DNA of 64,000 nucleotides from Oceanobacillus salinisoli. GTDB taxonomy: Bacteria; Bacillota; Bacilli; Bacillales; Amphibacillaceae. The translations under genes and the position numbers were made by a program. Positions 33,751 to 42,606 of the stretch are shown here, piece by piece (position 1 is the first letter of the stretch; each line of letters begins with the position of its first letter). The notes beneath the pieces are model-generated. The model saw only the letters and a list, made by a program, of their open reading frames with translations, had not been told where the DNA came from and searched no databases. The stretch is taken from positions 1-64,000 of the forward strand of contig NZ_WOFB01000012.1 of NCBI RefSeq assembly GCF_009733865.1, in the 5' to 3' direction.

Positions 33751-33823
33751 GAAAAATAAAAAACTATACCCCTAAAGATATAGCATCCCTAGTTTTTTAT
33801 AGAGGGTTTGCGCTAGAACCTCT
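33751..33823 (-). ncRNA. preQ1 class I riboswitch with terminator
   Basis: On the minus strand the aptamer reads AGAGGTTCTAGC, then a CCCTCTATAAAAAACTAGGG segment (33787-33823), matching the preQ1-I consensus: P1/L1 stem AGAGG-CCTCT and the A-rich pseudoknot tail. Downstream CTATA...TATAG followed by six T (about 33751-33782) forms a terminator; its T run can also pair with the aptamer's AAAAAACTA, so the two folds exclude each other. It should switch off the transporter-queC transcript when preQ1 is plentiful. Confidence 0.92.
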
Positions 33824-33988
33824 CCTACGATTAGTAGATTTTTTATGAAACTAAAAATCATTTTAACACATTATATAAGAATGTGCCCATACATATACTT
33901 AAATTTTTTTGAAAATAAAAGGACTACCATCCCTTAAACAAGAGTATATATATAACAGTTAAAAATGATAAGGGAGGCATTTTATTTT

Positions 33989-34540
33989 ATGTCCAAGAAA
34001 ATTTTAATTCTTGCTGGGGATGCTGTAGAGGCATTGGAGATTTACTATCCGTATTTTCGCTGTCTGGAGGAAGGGTATGATACAACGATTGCAGCTGCAT
34101 CACCAAAAAAACTGCATACAGTAGTCCATGATTTTGTTGGCTGGGAAACATATACCGAAAAGGAGGGGTATTTAATTGAGGCAACGATATCTTTTGAGGA
34201 TGTTCATCCCGAAGAATATGACGGTTTAATCATTCCTGGTGGCCGTGCACCGGAACACATTCGTCTACATGAAGAGGTTCCAAAGATTGTAAGTCACTTT
34301 TTTGAAGCCAACAAACCAATTGCAGCAGTTTGTCATGCAAGCCTTGTTCTTACAACGGTGAAAGAGTATATGGAAGGCCGAGAATTAACCGCCTATATTG
34401 CTTGTAAGCCAGAAGTGGAAGCAGTTGGTTCAACATATATCAATGAGCCACTGCACACAGACAGAAACCTGATTTCCGGTCATGCCTGGCCTGATTTACC
34501 GGGATTAATGAAGGAATTCATAAAACAAGTAAATGCTTAA
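33989..34540 (+). CDS. DJ-1/PfpI-family protein
   Basis: A 183 aa class I glutamine-amidotransferase-like protein: the elbow cysteine lies in AAVCHAS (Cys115), with DGLIIPGGRAPEHIRLHEEV before it, the arrangement of PfpI/YhbO-type proteins that act as proteases, chaperones or glycation-repair enzymes. AGGGAGG lies 11 nt before the ATG at 33989; an earlier in-frame ATG at 33965 has no site. Single gene, followed by a 1.2-kb repeat region. Confidence 0.88.
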   Translation: MSKKILILAGDAVEALEIYYPYFRCLEEGYDTTIAAASPKKLHTVVHDFVGWETYTEKEGYLIEATISFEDVHPEEYDGLIIPGGRAPEHIRLHEEVPKIVSHFFEANKPIAAVCHASLVLTTVKEYMEGRELTAYIACKPEVEAVGSTYINEPLHTDRNLISGHAWPDLPGLMKEFIKQVNA

Positions 34541-34760
34541 ATGAAAGCTTTTTTTAAAGAATCTTTTCGTTATGAAATAGATATAAATTCCTGACTAAGT
34601 AAGTGCACTGCCCGATTCCGCACCGGGCAGTCGTACACCTTAGCGCAACACTTTAGTCTTCGCGGAAACAGAAAAACAATTTTACCGCAATCGGTATACG
34701 CCTCCGTAGCTTACCTTGTCCTGCCCAAGTTAAATTGCCCGTTTACCATTCCCTCGTACA
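34541..34760. other. GC-rich leader of the tandem array
   Basis: No ORF. A hairpin CACTGCCCG ... CGGGCAGT (34606-34631) is followed by a stretch (TTAGCGCAACACTTTAGTC, TCGCGGAAACAG) that resembles fragments of GC-rich dispersed repeats elsewhere in the window. Confidence 0.45.
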
Positions 34761-35560
34761 TGTTCTAGGTCCCCGAATGAACACAGGATTCAAACAAAAG
34801 GTCACTTAGAAGGATTCTAGGTGCCTGAATGAACTCAGGATTCAATCAAAAGGTCATGTAGAAAGGTTCTAGGTGCCCGAAAGAACACAGGATTCAATCA
34901 AAAGGTCACGTAGAAAGGTTCTAGGTGCCTGAATGAGCTCAGGATTTAATCAAAAGGTCTTGTAGAAGGGTTCTAGGTGCCCGAATAAAGTCAGGATTCA
35001 AACAAAAGGTTACGTAGAAAGGTTCTAGGAGCCCGAAAGAACTCAGGATTTAATCAAAAGGTCACGTAGAAAGGTTCTATGTACCCGAAAGAACTCAGGA
35101 TTTAATCAAAAGGTCACGTAGAAAGGTTCTATGTACCCGAAAGAACTCAGGATTTAATCAAAAGGTCACGTAGAAAGGTTCTATGTACCCGAAAGAACTC
35201 AGGATTTAATCAAAAGGTCACGTAGAAGGATTCTAGGTACCCGAAAGAACTCAGGATTCAAACAAAAGGTCACGTAGAAGGATTCTATGTACCCGAAAGA
35301 ACTCAGGATTCAACCAAAAGGTCATGTAGAAGGATTCTAGGTGCCTGAATGAGCTCGGAATTCAACCAAAAGGTTACGTAGAAAGGTTCTAGGTGCCCGA
35401 AAGAACTTGGAATTCAACCAAAAGGTCACGTAGAAAGGTTCTAGGAGCCCGAATGAACTCAGGATTCAACCAAAAGGTCATGTAGAAGGGTTCTAGGTGC
35501 CCGAATGAGCTTGGAATTCAATCAAAAAGAAACGTAGAGAAAATCTACATGCCCAAATCA
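34761..35560 (+). repeat. Tandem array of about 15-16 units of a 52-bp repeat
   Basis: TTCTA recurs every 52 bp from 34762 to 35491 (15 occurrences), with a decayed unit at the right end. Consensus blocks in order: AAAGGTTCTAGGTGCCCGAA, TGAACTCAGGATTCAATCAA, AAGGTCACGTAG. Units 7-9 are almost identical and carry ATGTACCC instead of AGGTGCCC, so recent unit duplication is visible. 52 is not a multiple of three and no long ORF crosses it. Each unit has a small GTTC...GAAC inverted pair. Three degenerate inverted units lie at 14633-14772. Confidence 0.92.
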
Positions 35561-35788
35561 ATATTTAATCAATGGACAACGGAGGAACGGGGAGGATCGC
35601 TGTTCATAAACTTAAAAGGACAAACTACCTTTTTACAATACCACTGAAAAAAACGCTAAAAAAAGCAACTAAGGAAAAATGATCGCTGTTATATTTGGAG
35701 CGGTCATTTTTTTGTGATAAGGAAAGACTAAATTTGATTTAATAGAAAATACTATGTACAACCATGAGGTAAAAAGGAGTGTATTTTC
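35561..35788. other. Spacer between tandem array and next gene
   Basis: No ORF. AATGATCGCTGTTATATTTGGAGCGGTCATTTTTTTG near 35678-35715 can form a small ATGA-CGCT/AGCG-TCAT hairpin with a T run, possibly a terminator closing the region. Confidence 0.4.
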
Positions 35789-36211
35789 ATGAATCAAAAT
35801 GAAATTAGAGCAAATATCGAAAAAATACTTAATGAAAGCCATACAGGTACAATGGCAACAGTTAAGGGTAATAAGCCACATTCCCGTTATATGACCTTCT
35901 TCCATAGGGATTTAAAGTTGTTTACTCCTACAGATAAACATACAGATAAAACGGAAGAGATTGATGAAAACCCATATACCCACATCATTATTGGTTACGA
36001 GGGAGAAGGATTTGGAGATGAGTTTGTGGAATATCAGGGAAAAGTGTCTTTCAATCAATCAGAGAAATTGAAAAAGGAATTCTGGAATGAGGACATGAAA
36101 TTATATTTTGATGGACCAGATGATCCAAATTATTTGATTTTAGAAATTGAACCAATTGGTATCCGATTAATGAATAAAAAAGACGGAGAACCAAAGGAGT
36201 TAGAAATATAG
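35789..36211 (+). CDS. Pyridoxamine 5'-phosphate oxidase-like flavin-binding protein (YdaG-type)
   Basis: A 140 aa split-barrel protein: ESHTGTMATVKGNKPHSRYMTFFH (residues 16-39), LFTPTDKHTDKTEEIDENP, and EIEPIGIRLMNK. This is the pattern of Bacillus general-stress protein YdaG and related FMN or F420-like binding proteins; true PNPOx catalysis is unlikely. AAAAAGGAGTG precedes the ATG. Single gene. Confidence 0.88.
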   Translation: MNQNEIRANIEKILNESHTGTMATVKGNKPHSRYMTFFHRDLKLFTPTDKHTDKTEEIDENPYTHIIIGYEGEGFGDEFVEYQGKVSFNQSEKLKKEFWNEDMKLYFDGPDDPNYLILEIEPIGIRLMNKKDGEPKELEI

Positions 36212-36333
36212 AGACTGGCAGGAGTTCTGTCAGTCTTTTCAAAAGTAAATTTTTCATAAGGTATCTGTAAATTTAAACAATTTCGCTCTATATTATGCTT
36301 TAATGAGTGATATAAATGATTGGAGGGGTAGTC

Positions 36334-37095
36334 ATGGTGGAAACTAAAATTTACGGTCATAGAGGGTGTATGGGGACTTTTCCGGAAAACACATTGCTGG
36401 GATTTAAGCATGCTGTGGAGCAAGGGGTAGACGGCCTGGAATTCGATGTACATATGACGAAGGATGGCGAAGTAGTTGTCATTCATGATGAAATTTTGGA
36501 TAGAACGACAAATGGGACTGGATATATCAAGGATCTTACATTAGAAGAGATTAAACAGTACAGTGCAGGTGCAAATTATTCGCATTTCCCAAATTATAAT
36601 GAGGAATCATGGAATGCAGAACGGGTACCAACATTAATAGAAGTGCTGAAATTATTGGAATCCCATGATGTAGAGCTGAACATTGAGTTAAAAACATACT
36701 TGATTAACTATAAAGGTATTGAGGAAAAAGTATTAGATATAGTGAATCAGTATGGAAATGGCCACAGAATCATTTTTTCTTCTTTTCATCTGCCTAGTTT
36801 ATTACGAATAAAAAGATTAGATCCAACAGTTAAGATTGCTTGGCTGCTTGACCATGGTCTTTCCCATCCTCGTGATTATCTGGAAACTTTCGCACTGGAA
36901 GCACTTCATATATCCAAGCGTATGATGCTATCCTATGCCTATGAACTAAAGGATTTATCCAAAGATTTGCGAATATGGACGGTAAATAATACTGATGAAA
37001 TAAAACAGCTACTGGATTTAAAAGTGAATACAATTATTACGGACTTTCCGGACAGAGCCCTATTCTACCGGAGTGAAAGAACTTCCTTTGCATGA
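36334..37095 (+). CDS. Glycerophosphodiester phosphodiesterase (GDPD)
   Basis: A 253 aa GDPD TIM-barrel: YGHRGCMGTFPENTLLGF (catalytic His and Glu, residues 7-24), VDGLEFDVHMTKDGEVVVIHDEILDRTTNGTG with the metal Glu/Asp and second His, and LNIELKT. Hydrolyses glycerophosphodiesters to glycerol-3-phosphate and an alcohol. No signal peptide, so it is cytoplasmic, like B. subtilis YqiK. The frame opens at 36316, but GGAGGGG is correctly spaced for the ATG at 36334. Confidence 0.93.
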   Translation: MVETKIYGHRGCMGTFPENTLLGFKHAVEQGVDGLEFDVHMTKDGEVVVIHDEILDRTTNGTGYIKDLTLEEIKQYSAGANYSHFPNYNEESWNAERVPTLIEVLKLLESHDVELNIELKTYLINYKGIEEKVLDIVNQYGNGHRIIFSSFHLPSLLRIKRLDPTVKIAWLLDHGLSHPRDYLETFALEALHISKRMMLSYAYELKDLSKDLRIWTVNNTDEIKQLLDLKVNTIITDFPDRALFYRSERTSFA

Positions 37096-37097
37096 TT

Positions 37098-37135
37098 AAA
37101 AAAGTAGAGCGCTAAAATAAGCACTCTACTTTTTT
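37098..37135 (+). terminator. Terminator of the GDPD gene
   Basis: AAAAAAGTAGAG and CTCTACTTTTTT pair around a 14-nt loop. Confidence 0.85.
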
Positions 37136-37159
37136 AAAAAGATAAGAAAGCATAAATTT

Positions 37160-37406
37160 GCGCTTTGATCTCTAGCTCCATCGTCCAGCGACTAGCGGAC
37201 TTCCCTCACCTCCGTACGATAAGTCAACATCGACTCACTCCGTTCGTCGTGTTCCTTTATCTCCTACGGGGACTGTTCGGTTAAAACCGCCGCTTTGCGC
37301 GGCAACACCGAACCACCTGGCATGGCCAGGCGCAAAAGGTTTTCGGTGGGACGAGTAATCGCAGTCCCAGTCCGTACGTCGCTAAACGGGCGCTTGCGCT
37401 TTTCTA
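37160..37406 (+). repeat. Long dispersed Bacillaceae repeat (CTAGCTCC...CGCTTGCGCTTTTCTAA)
   Basis: A GC-rich 245-bp block without ORF, starting TTGCGCTTTGATCTCTAGCTCC and ending GGGCGCTTGCGCTTTTCTAA. I recognise it as a repeat family common in Bacillaceae genomes, usually between genes. It contains inverted pairs (CGCCGCTTTGCGCGGC, CCTGGCATGGCCAGG). Its last base is next to the stop of the convergent amidase gene. Confidence 0.7.
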
Positions 37407-37407
37407 A

Positions 37408-38202
37408 TTATTCAACTACAATAAACCCATCCACACCAGTACGTTCAACCGTAGCTAAATGAGCTTCAGCATTCTCCCGGTCGGAAAAGGCACCTGCCTG
37501 CACTCTGTACCACCTTTCCCCGGAAATCGTAACTGTATCCACAAATGAATCAATTCCATTTGATTTCAGGAATGCAACGCGTTCATCTGCATTTTCTCTA
37601 ACTCGGAATGATCCTGCGATCACTTTATATAAATTGCCATCACCTGTATCAGGTTTTTTTGTTAAGTTCAAAGCTTTTGCTATTCCATTTGCATGACCTT
37701 GTGCCACTTTTTGTCTCCAGGAAGATTGCTGCATGAGGGAAGCATCGTTACTGTTATCGATAAAACCATTCTCTGATAAAAAGGCTGACATGGCTGTTTC
37801 ACGTAAAACATGGAAATTGGCTTTTTTCTTTCCGCGATTTGGCAATTCATTGACTTTAGTTATTTCTTCGTGCATGGTATCGCGATAGTGAGCAGTTTGA
37901 GAGGAGTCGCTCAGCCCGCTATAGATGTAGTCCTCATATCCTCTTGCACTACCATTAAAGGCATTGCAATGAATCGATACGAAGTAATCTGCTCCCCAGG
38001 AATTGGCATCATTGGTTCGCTGTTCCAGGCTCCTTGTTGTATCTCCTGTTCTACTCATCCGTACTCCCACATTTTCATAGTCATTAATTAAGATGGAACG
38101 TATACGAAGGGCAATATCTAAAACAACATCTTTTTCCCTTAACCCATTTCCTTCTGCACCAGGATCAGACCCACCATGCCCTGGGTCCAGGTAAATTTTC
38201 AT
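37408..38202 (-). CDS. N-acetylmuramoyl-L-alanine amidase with SPOR domain (CwlC-like)
   Basis: A 264 aa cell-wall hydrolase. Amidase_3 domain, residues 1-175: zinc ligands in YLDPGHGGSDPGAEGNGLREKD (His, Glu) and VSIHCNAF (His), and catalytic Glu in SENGFID. C-terminal SPOR repeat pair, residues 190-264 (YKVIAGSFRVRENADERV, YRVQAGAFSDRENAEAHL). No signal peptide, exactly as in B. subtilis CwlC, which lyses the mother cell late in sporulation. A 28-codon ORF overlaps its start by 4 nt. Confidence 0.92.
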   Translation of the reverse strand: MKIYLDPGHGGSDPGAEGNGLREKDVVLDIALRIRSILINDYENVGVRMSRTGDTTRSLEQRTNDANSWGADYFVSIHCNAFNGSARGYEDYIYSGLSDSSQTAHYRDTMHEEITKVNELPNRGKKKANFHVLRETAMSAFLSENGFIDNSNDASLMQQSSWRQKVAQGHANGIAKALNLTKKPDTGDGNLYKVIAGSFRVRENADERVAFLKSNGIDSFVDTVTISGERWYRVQAGAFSDRENAEAHLATVERTGVDGFIVVE

Positions 38203-38285
38203 TCGTGCTCACCTCCATAGTAATAATTTATTCGTGCTGGTTTTCCCTGCAAAGGACAAACAACCCAAAAGCTACTAATATCCAT
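38199..38285 (-). CDS. Possible 28 aa ORF translationally coupled to the amidase
   Basis: GGGAGGAGACAG stands just before the ATG at 38285; the peptide MDISSFWVVCPLQGKPARIN, then YYYGGEHE, ends at TGA overlapping the amidase ATG (ATGA). Good ribosome binding site and overlap support translation, but no family is recognised and the length is small. Confidence 0.4.
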   Translation of the reverse strand: MDISSFWVVCPLQGKPARINYYYGGEHE

Positions 38286-38452
38286 ATCTGTCTCCTCCCA
38301 AAATTGTATTCATTAGTAATATCGAAATGAGTTTGGGTTAGGGGGGATAGTGCAGACATGTTGAGCTAGAGCATAATGATATTTATCATTTCAGGGTAGT
38401 CTAAGGGTTGTAAAAATGAATGAAAAAATTATGGAAATAGGGTGACTGTTGC

Positions 38453-39919
38453 ATGAATAAGACAGAAGACGGAGGGACATTTCATTCAAATCAATCAATA
38501 GAGGGAACATCTGCGGTACCTGTCCTCATTTTGCTATCTGTATTACCGGGTACATTTCTTTCACACTTTTCTGCAGGGTTAGTAAATATTGCGCTTCCTA
38601 ATCTATCTCTTTATTTTGAGGCTTCTGTTGGTGCGGTACAATGGATTGTTACGGGCTACTTATTAATGGTCATGCTCTTTTTGCCAATTATGGGCAATCT
38701 TTCGGATAAGTATGGGAAAAAACGGATTCATAACTTAGGTTATCTTATATTCGGAGCTGGGATTATATTCTCTGCTTTGTCCTTTTCCTTATGGATTTTA
38801 ATTGCCTCAAGGTTATTGCAAGGTATTGGAGCGGCTATGCTTCAGGCGACGAATATGGCAATCATTACGGAAAACTATCCGGAAGAAAAGCGTGGAAAAG
38901 CACTTGGCATTATTAGTACCGCAGTAGGTGTAGGTGCTATGCTTGGCCCATCTGCTGGAGGGTTGATTATTAACTATTTCTCATGGCATATGCTGTTTTG
39001 GATTCAAGTACCCATGATCGTTGTTTCTGTCGTGATGGCCATGAAATTTATCCCCAGTGATAAAAAGGAAAACCCAGCCAGTTCGATGGATTATGTTGGG
39101 GCAGCGCTATTTGGGATAACGGTTCCTTCTGTTATTTTTGTGTTAAATGAAATTGGGGAAGGGCAGTTAAATTCTAATTTAATGATAATTGCAGTAATAG
39201 CTGTTCTTTGTTTTATTCTATTTATAAGATGGACAAAGAAAAAAGAGGATCCATTTATTAATATGAATATATTTTCCCCGCCAATGGTAAAAGCGGGTTC
39301 TTTCATTATTGTAGTAAGCTACATGGCGACATTTGCAACCATGGTTGTCGTGCCATTTTATTTGCAGGGGATATTGGGTGTGTCGCCTTCTGTATCGGGA
39401 TTCTTACTCATGACCTATCCACTACTGCTTGCTGTATTTGGGCCAATTAGTGGAACGCTATCCGATAAATTTGGCAGTTACCTCGTTGTCTTGGTTGGGC
39501 TATTGTTCATGGTTGGGTCACTAATATGCTTGAGCCTATTGACTGAAGGGAGCTCTCTCACATCAGTAGCTGTTTATCTCTGCTTTTTAGGGATTTCCAT
39601 GGGAGTGCTAACATCACCGAATTATAATCTAATTATGGGCTATGTTTCTATCCGGTATTTAGGTATTATTACAAGTACCATTGCTTTGCTTCGAAATTTA
39701 GGAATGGCGATTGGTACCGCTGTCGGTGTTACATTTATGAACGGATTTGTGGACGGTTCCATGACAGAGTGGATGATGACTGGCGAGGAAAGAGAAATTG
39801 ATCACGTCATGACAGGTTTTACAAGCTTTTTTTGGTTTATGGCAGTATTGACGGTTATTATGATTCTATATTTAGTTTTCAAAAATAAACAATTGCAAAA
39901 AACGGAAAAAGAGGTTTAA
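38453..39919 (+). CDS. MFS multidrug transporter, DHA2 (EmrB/QacA) type
   Basis: A 488 aa protein with about 14 membrane segments. It has the MFS motif A GNLSDKYGKKRIHNLG, motif C GVGAMLGPSAGGLI, and a repeat of motif A in the second half (GTLSDKFGSYLVV). DHA2 pumps exchange drugs or organic cations for protons. The start has AGGGTGAC upstream. The hydrophilic N-terminus is short (about 25 aa). No adjacent regulator. The substrate is unknown. Confidence 0.9.
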   Translation: MNKTEDGGTFHSNQSIEGTSAVPVLILLSVLPGTFLSHFSAGLVNIALPNLSLYFEASVGAVQWIVTGYLLMVMLFLPIMGNLSDKYGKKRIHNLGYLIFGAGIIFSALSFSLWILIASRLLQGIGAAMLQATNMAIITENYPEEKRGKALGIISTAVGVGAMLGPSAGGLIINYFSWHMLFWIQVPMIVVSVVMAMKFIPSDKKENPASSMDYVGAALFGITVPSVIFVLNEIGEGQLNSNLMIIAVIAVLCFILFIRWTKKKEDPFINMNIFSPPMVKAGSFIIVVSYMATFATMVVVPFYLQGILGVSPSVSGFLLMTYPLLLAVFGPISGTLSDKFGSYLVVLVGLLFMVGSLICLSLLTEGSSLTSVAVYLCFLGISMGVLTSPNYNLIMGYVSIRYLGIITSTIALLRNLGMAIGTAVGVTFMNGFVDGSMTEWMMTGEEREIDHVMTGFTSFFWFMAVLTVIMILYLVFKNKQLQKTEKEV

Positions 39920-39964
39920 AGCTGTGTATAAAGGGTATTGTATAATACCCATGTCTTGAATGTT

Positions 39965-39996
39965 GCTGGAGGATTTTATCTTCCAGCTATTTTTTT
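39965..39996 (+). terminator. Terminator of the MFS gene
   Basis: GCTGGA(G)GAT and ATC(T)TCCAGC pair around TTT, followed by seven T. Confidence 0.85.
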
Positions 39997-40736
39997 GTTA
40001 GGTCAGGAAAATATAGCTGGAAAGAGGGTTCGACATAACCAAAAATTTAACATCCTAAACATAAGGCGGATTATGGGTTTTAGCAGATTGTACAACATTC
40101 GACAAAAATAGAAAGTGACATACACCTTCTAATTGCATATAATAAGATTCGTGCTTGAAATATATTATAATAAAGGCTGTTTTCCAAAAGAATTTCGTAA
40201 ATGATTTTGATTCGTAATTTCTATAAACTGCGAACTAATATGATGTTGGAGCTTATTCTACCGCTACGGAAATTACACTACGCGCACTTTAGGGCGGCTG
40301 GTGAGCCTCCTCGTGCTGTCGCGTCTTTAGGGGTCTCACCAATGCCTCTTTTCCCACGGGACAAGGAAGGCTTCGGCAGCGTAACATCGCATGCAGAAAA
40401 AGTGCTTTTCTTTTTCAAGGAGTCTCCGTTATTTCCTTCGCTAATTTGTGATTTTATATTTCTAACATTGTATTTAGTTAAATAAATTTTAACATAGCTT
40501 ACCACTATTAAGATGGTTGATTGGAGTGGAGGGCAGTATGACTCCGGAGGGAAAACGGGCAGCTTTAAGACCCCGCAGGAAGTGGTTTTCTTCCGAGGAG
40601 GCTGAAGTGTTGCCCGTGGAAAGCGACTGCCCGGAGCGGAAATCAACGTTGCACTAACTTCGCATTTATATCAAATCAATAGCATCAATCAAAAGGAAAA
40701 TAGCCTAATAAAAAATTAGAGGTGTAAATTGTAAAC
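39997..40736. repeat. Mosaic of dispersed repeats in a 740-bp intergenic region
   Basis: Four pieces are recognisable: a CGTTAGG-family fragment (TTCGACATAACCAAAAATTTAAC, near 40025-40060); a CGACAAAAA...GTGACA piece at 40100-40125; copy 2 of the ACCGCT-CGGAAAT family (40260-40340) fused to a GACAAGGAA...AAAAAGTGCTTTTC module (40360-40425) shared with 20500-20560; and a GC-rich block GCAGCTTTAAGACCCCGCAG ... GGAGCGGAAATCAACGTTGC (40535-40655), a repeat well known from Bacillaceae. No real ORF. Confidence 0.7.
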
Positions 40737-41798
40737 ATGGAATTTAATATAGGTCCTAGGATGGTTAAAACGGGGCTTGCTGTTGCACTGACTTTATTAG
40801 TTACAGGAATACTGGATTTGGAGCTGGAAATTGTTGCGGCAATTGCTGCTGTATTAGCAATGCAGCCATCTATCATGCGCTCATTTGCATACATTAAGGA
40901 AGTATTGGTTTCGAATGGTGTTGCTGTAATATTTGCGTTGCTTGGAACGTTTTTGCTTGGAAGTCACCCACTATCTGTTGGGGCCGTTGTTATTATTTCT
41001 ATTTCAATAAATATCCGACTTGGACTGAATAAGACCGTTAGTTTAACCGTTTTGACAATTATGGCAATGATGCTGGCAAGTGATAATGGAATCAATTATA
41101 TATATATTATCGAACGTATATCCCTGATCGCCATTGGTGTTATCTCTGCTTTTGTTGTAAATGTTCTCGTTTTTCCACCAAATCATAAGAAAAATCTATA
41201 TCATTTGATCAAGGACACGAGTGAAAAAATTAATTTCCTGATGCGTGTTATTCCAAATAACACGATGAGTATTCCGAAGCAAAAGGAAGAGGATCGGGAA
41301 ATTGAGAAAATGATAACAAAAGCGAAGGACTATTATGAAATTATATCCGATGAACGAAATCGCTTGTTCATTCGCAATAAAACAGATTTTTTAAGAAGCA
41401 TTGTCATATATAAGCATATGATCAAAGTGCTGGATAAACAGTACACATTAATTTATCATTTGGAGAAAAACTTAAGAGAAATAGAGAACTCTTCTAGTGC
41501 CAAGACGTTTTTAATTAAGAAGCTAGTTAGCGAAATGAATACTTACAGTGAAAATGTCCTTCTCATGTACGAGGAAAAAATTAAACTTGATATGGATCTG
41601 CAGAAGGAAACCAAAGCTGCTATGCGTCTTACCATTAATAATTTAATTGATGAACTTCAAGGGGCAGAGTTTGAAAAATGGTCTTATGTATTTCCTGTTG
41701 CAAACAGCCTGATTGAATTATTCTATGAACTGGATAAATTAGAAAGATTGGTGCGATTTAAAGAGCTAAAAGAATATAAACGAGATGTTAAAAACTGA
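40737..41798 (+). CDS. Aromatic-acid exporter family protein (ArAE_1/FUSC-like)
   Basis: A 353 aa protein with an N-terminal block of about five to six membrane helices (residues 1-150, including FNIGPRMVKTGLAVALTLLV and AIAAVLAMQPSIMRSFAYIKE) and a cytoplasmic helical C-terminal domain (ArAE_1_C). B. subtilis YqjA-like proteins share this layout. Proposed role: efflux of aromatic carboxylic acids. GAGGTG is 12 nt before the ATG, a long spacing. Followed by a terminator-bearing repeat. Confidence 0.87.
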   Translation: MEFNIGPRMVKTGLAVALTLLVTGILDLELEIVAAIAAVLAMQPSIMRSFAYIKEVLVSNGVAVIFALLGTFLLGSHPLSVGAVVIISISINIRLGLNKTVSLTVLTIMAMMLASDNGINYIYIIERISLIAIGVISAFVVNVLVFPPNHKKNLYHLIKDTSEKINFLMRVIPNNTMSIPKQKEEDREIEKMITKAKDYYEIISDERNRLFIRNKTDFLRSIVIYKHMIKVLDKQYTLIYHLEKNLREIENSSSAKTFLIKKLVSEMNTYSENVLLMYEEKIKLDMDLQKETKAAMRLTINNLIDELQGAEFEKWSYVFPVANSLIELFYELDKLERLVRFKELKEYKRDVKN

Positions 41799-41808
41799 TG
41801 AGCTGAGG

Positions 41809-41870
41809 CTGGGACAAAAGTGCTTTAGTCAAAGGGAAATCCGAACTATCATTTTAGTTCGGATTTTTCT
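41809..41870 (+). repeat. Dispersed AGGCTGGGACAAAA repeat with terminator, second copy
   Basis: Begins GAGGCTGGGACAAAAG and ends in AAATCCGAACTA / TAGTTCGGATTT with a T run (41837-41868). Same layout as 14451-14570. The rest of the gap up to 42180 (including CCAAAGGGGTGGGCCTGAGT and GTCCCACCGAAAAATTTA) has no ORF. Confidence 0.75.
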
Positions 41871-42179
41871 TTAAATAAGGATGTTTTCCAAAGGGGTGGG
41901 CCTGAGTTACTCGTCCCACCGAAAAATTTATTGCTCTTTATATAAAAATTATTTCGCAGTTTATATACACATATTCCATAGCAAACTTCGCGGAAAGTGG
42001 CCTTAAAAATTTCTTTTAACAGGTAATCATTCGTTTTAGGATTGTTTTTTTAGCTATGTCCGAACTTTTTTTGTGGGCTAAAAGGCATAAAATGCAGTGA
42101 AGAATAAGTAGAACAACCCTATTAGAAGCAAATAGCACTATATTTGCAGCTTATTTACAGAAAATTTACATTCTATCCA

Positions 42180-42208
42180 TTGATTATATAAGTAAATAGT
42201 TATATTAT
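42180..42208 (+). promoter_or_regulatory. ars promoter with ArsR operator 1
   Basis: TTGATT at 42180-42185, 17-bp spacer, TATTAT at 42203-42208. The spacer and -10 are covered by ATATAAG-N6-GTTATAT (42186-42205), the same 7-6-7 dyad as operator 2 at 44537, with one arm mismatch. Confidence 0.8.
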
Positions 42209-42240
42209 TATATAAGAGTAATTATGGAAGGGGTCAAGCT

Positions 42241-42585
42241 ATGCTGAAAACAGTCATTGATATGGAAAAAGCAACGGTCATTTTAAAATTATTAGGAGAT
42301 AAAACACGCCTAACGATGATGAAAATTTTAGATGATCAATCATGCTGTGTATGTGAATTTGTAGAGATTTTCAAAGCAAGTCAGCCATCGATTAGTCAGC
42401 ATCTGCGTAAATTAAGAGACATAGGATTGGTTCAGGAAGAGCGAAAGGGACAGTGGATTTTCTATAGTGTAAATAAAGAAAATGAGTACTATCCATTTGT
42501 TCAGCAAATCTTAAATCAATTACCTAGTCAAGATGATAAATTAAAAGAATTAGAAGAACAAGGGACACGCATTACTTGTTGTTAA
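42241..42585 (+). CDS. arsR: ArsR/SmtB-family arsenic-responsive repressor
   Basis: A 114 aa winged-helix repressor: LKLLGDKTRLTMMKILD, then the cysteine-rich DDQSCCVCEFVEIF at the start of the recognition region (the CVC arsenite-binding motif), SQPSISQHLRKLRDIGLV helix-turn-helix, and a C-terminal TCC. It dissociates from DNA when As(III) or Sb(III) binds. GGAAGGGG precedes the ATG. First gene of the island; two matching operators flank its regulon. Confidence 0.95.
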   Translation: MLKTVIDMEKATVILKLLGDKTRLTMMKILDDQSCCVCEFVEIFKASQPSISQHLRKLRDIGLVQEERKGQWIFYSVNKENEYYPFVQQILNQLPSQDDKLKELEEQGTRITCC

Positions 42586-42606
42586 TTTAGCTTGGGGGTA
42601 ACAATT

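Noticed and set aside
34761-35560. CRISPR array
   Set aside because: The 52-bp units are contiguous and similar along their whole length; there are no unique spacers and no cas genes in the window.
37160-37406. Structured RNA gene
   Set aside because: The block matches a repeat family that I recognise from many Bacillaceae intergenic regions; there is no evidence here for a specific RNA function.
40201-40646. ORFs on both strands in the 40-kb intergenic region
   Set aside because: They run through dispersed GC-rich repeats shared with other intergenic sites, so they are not genes.
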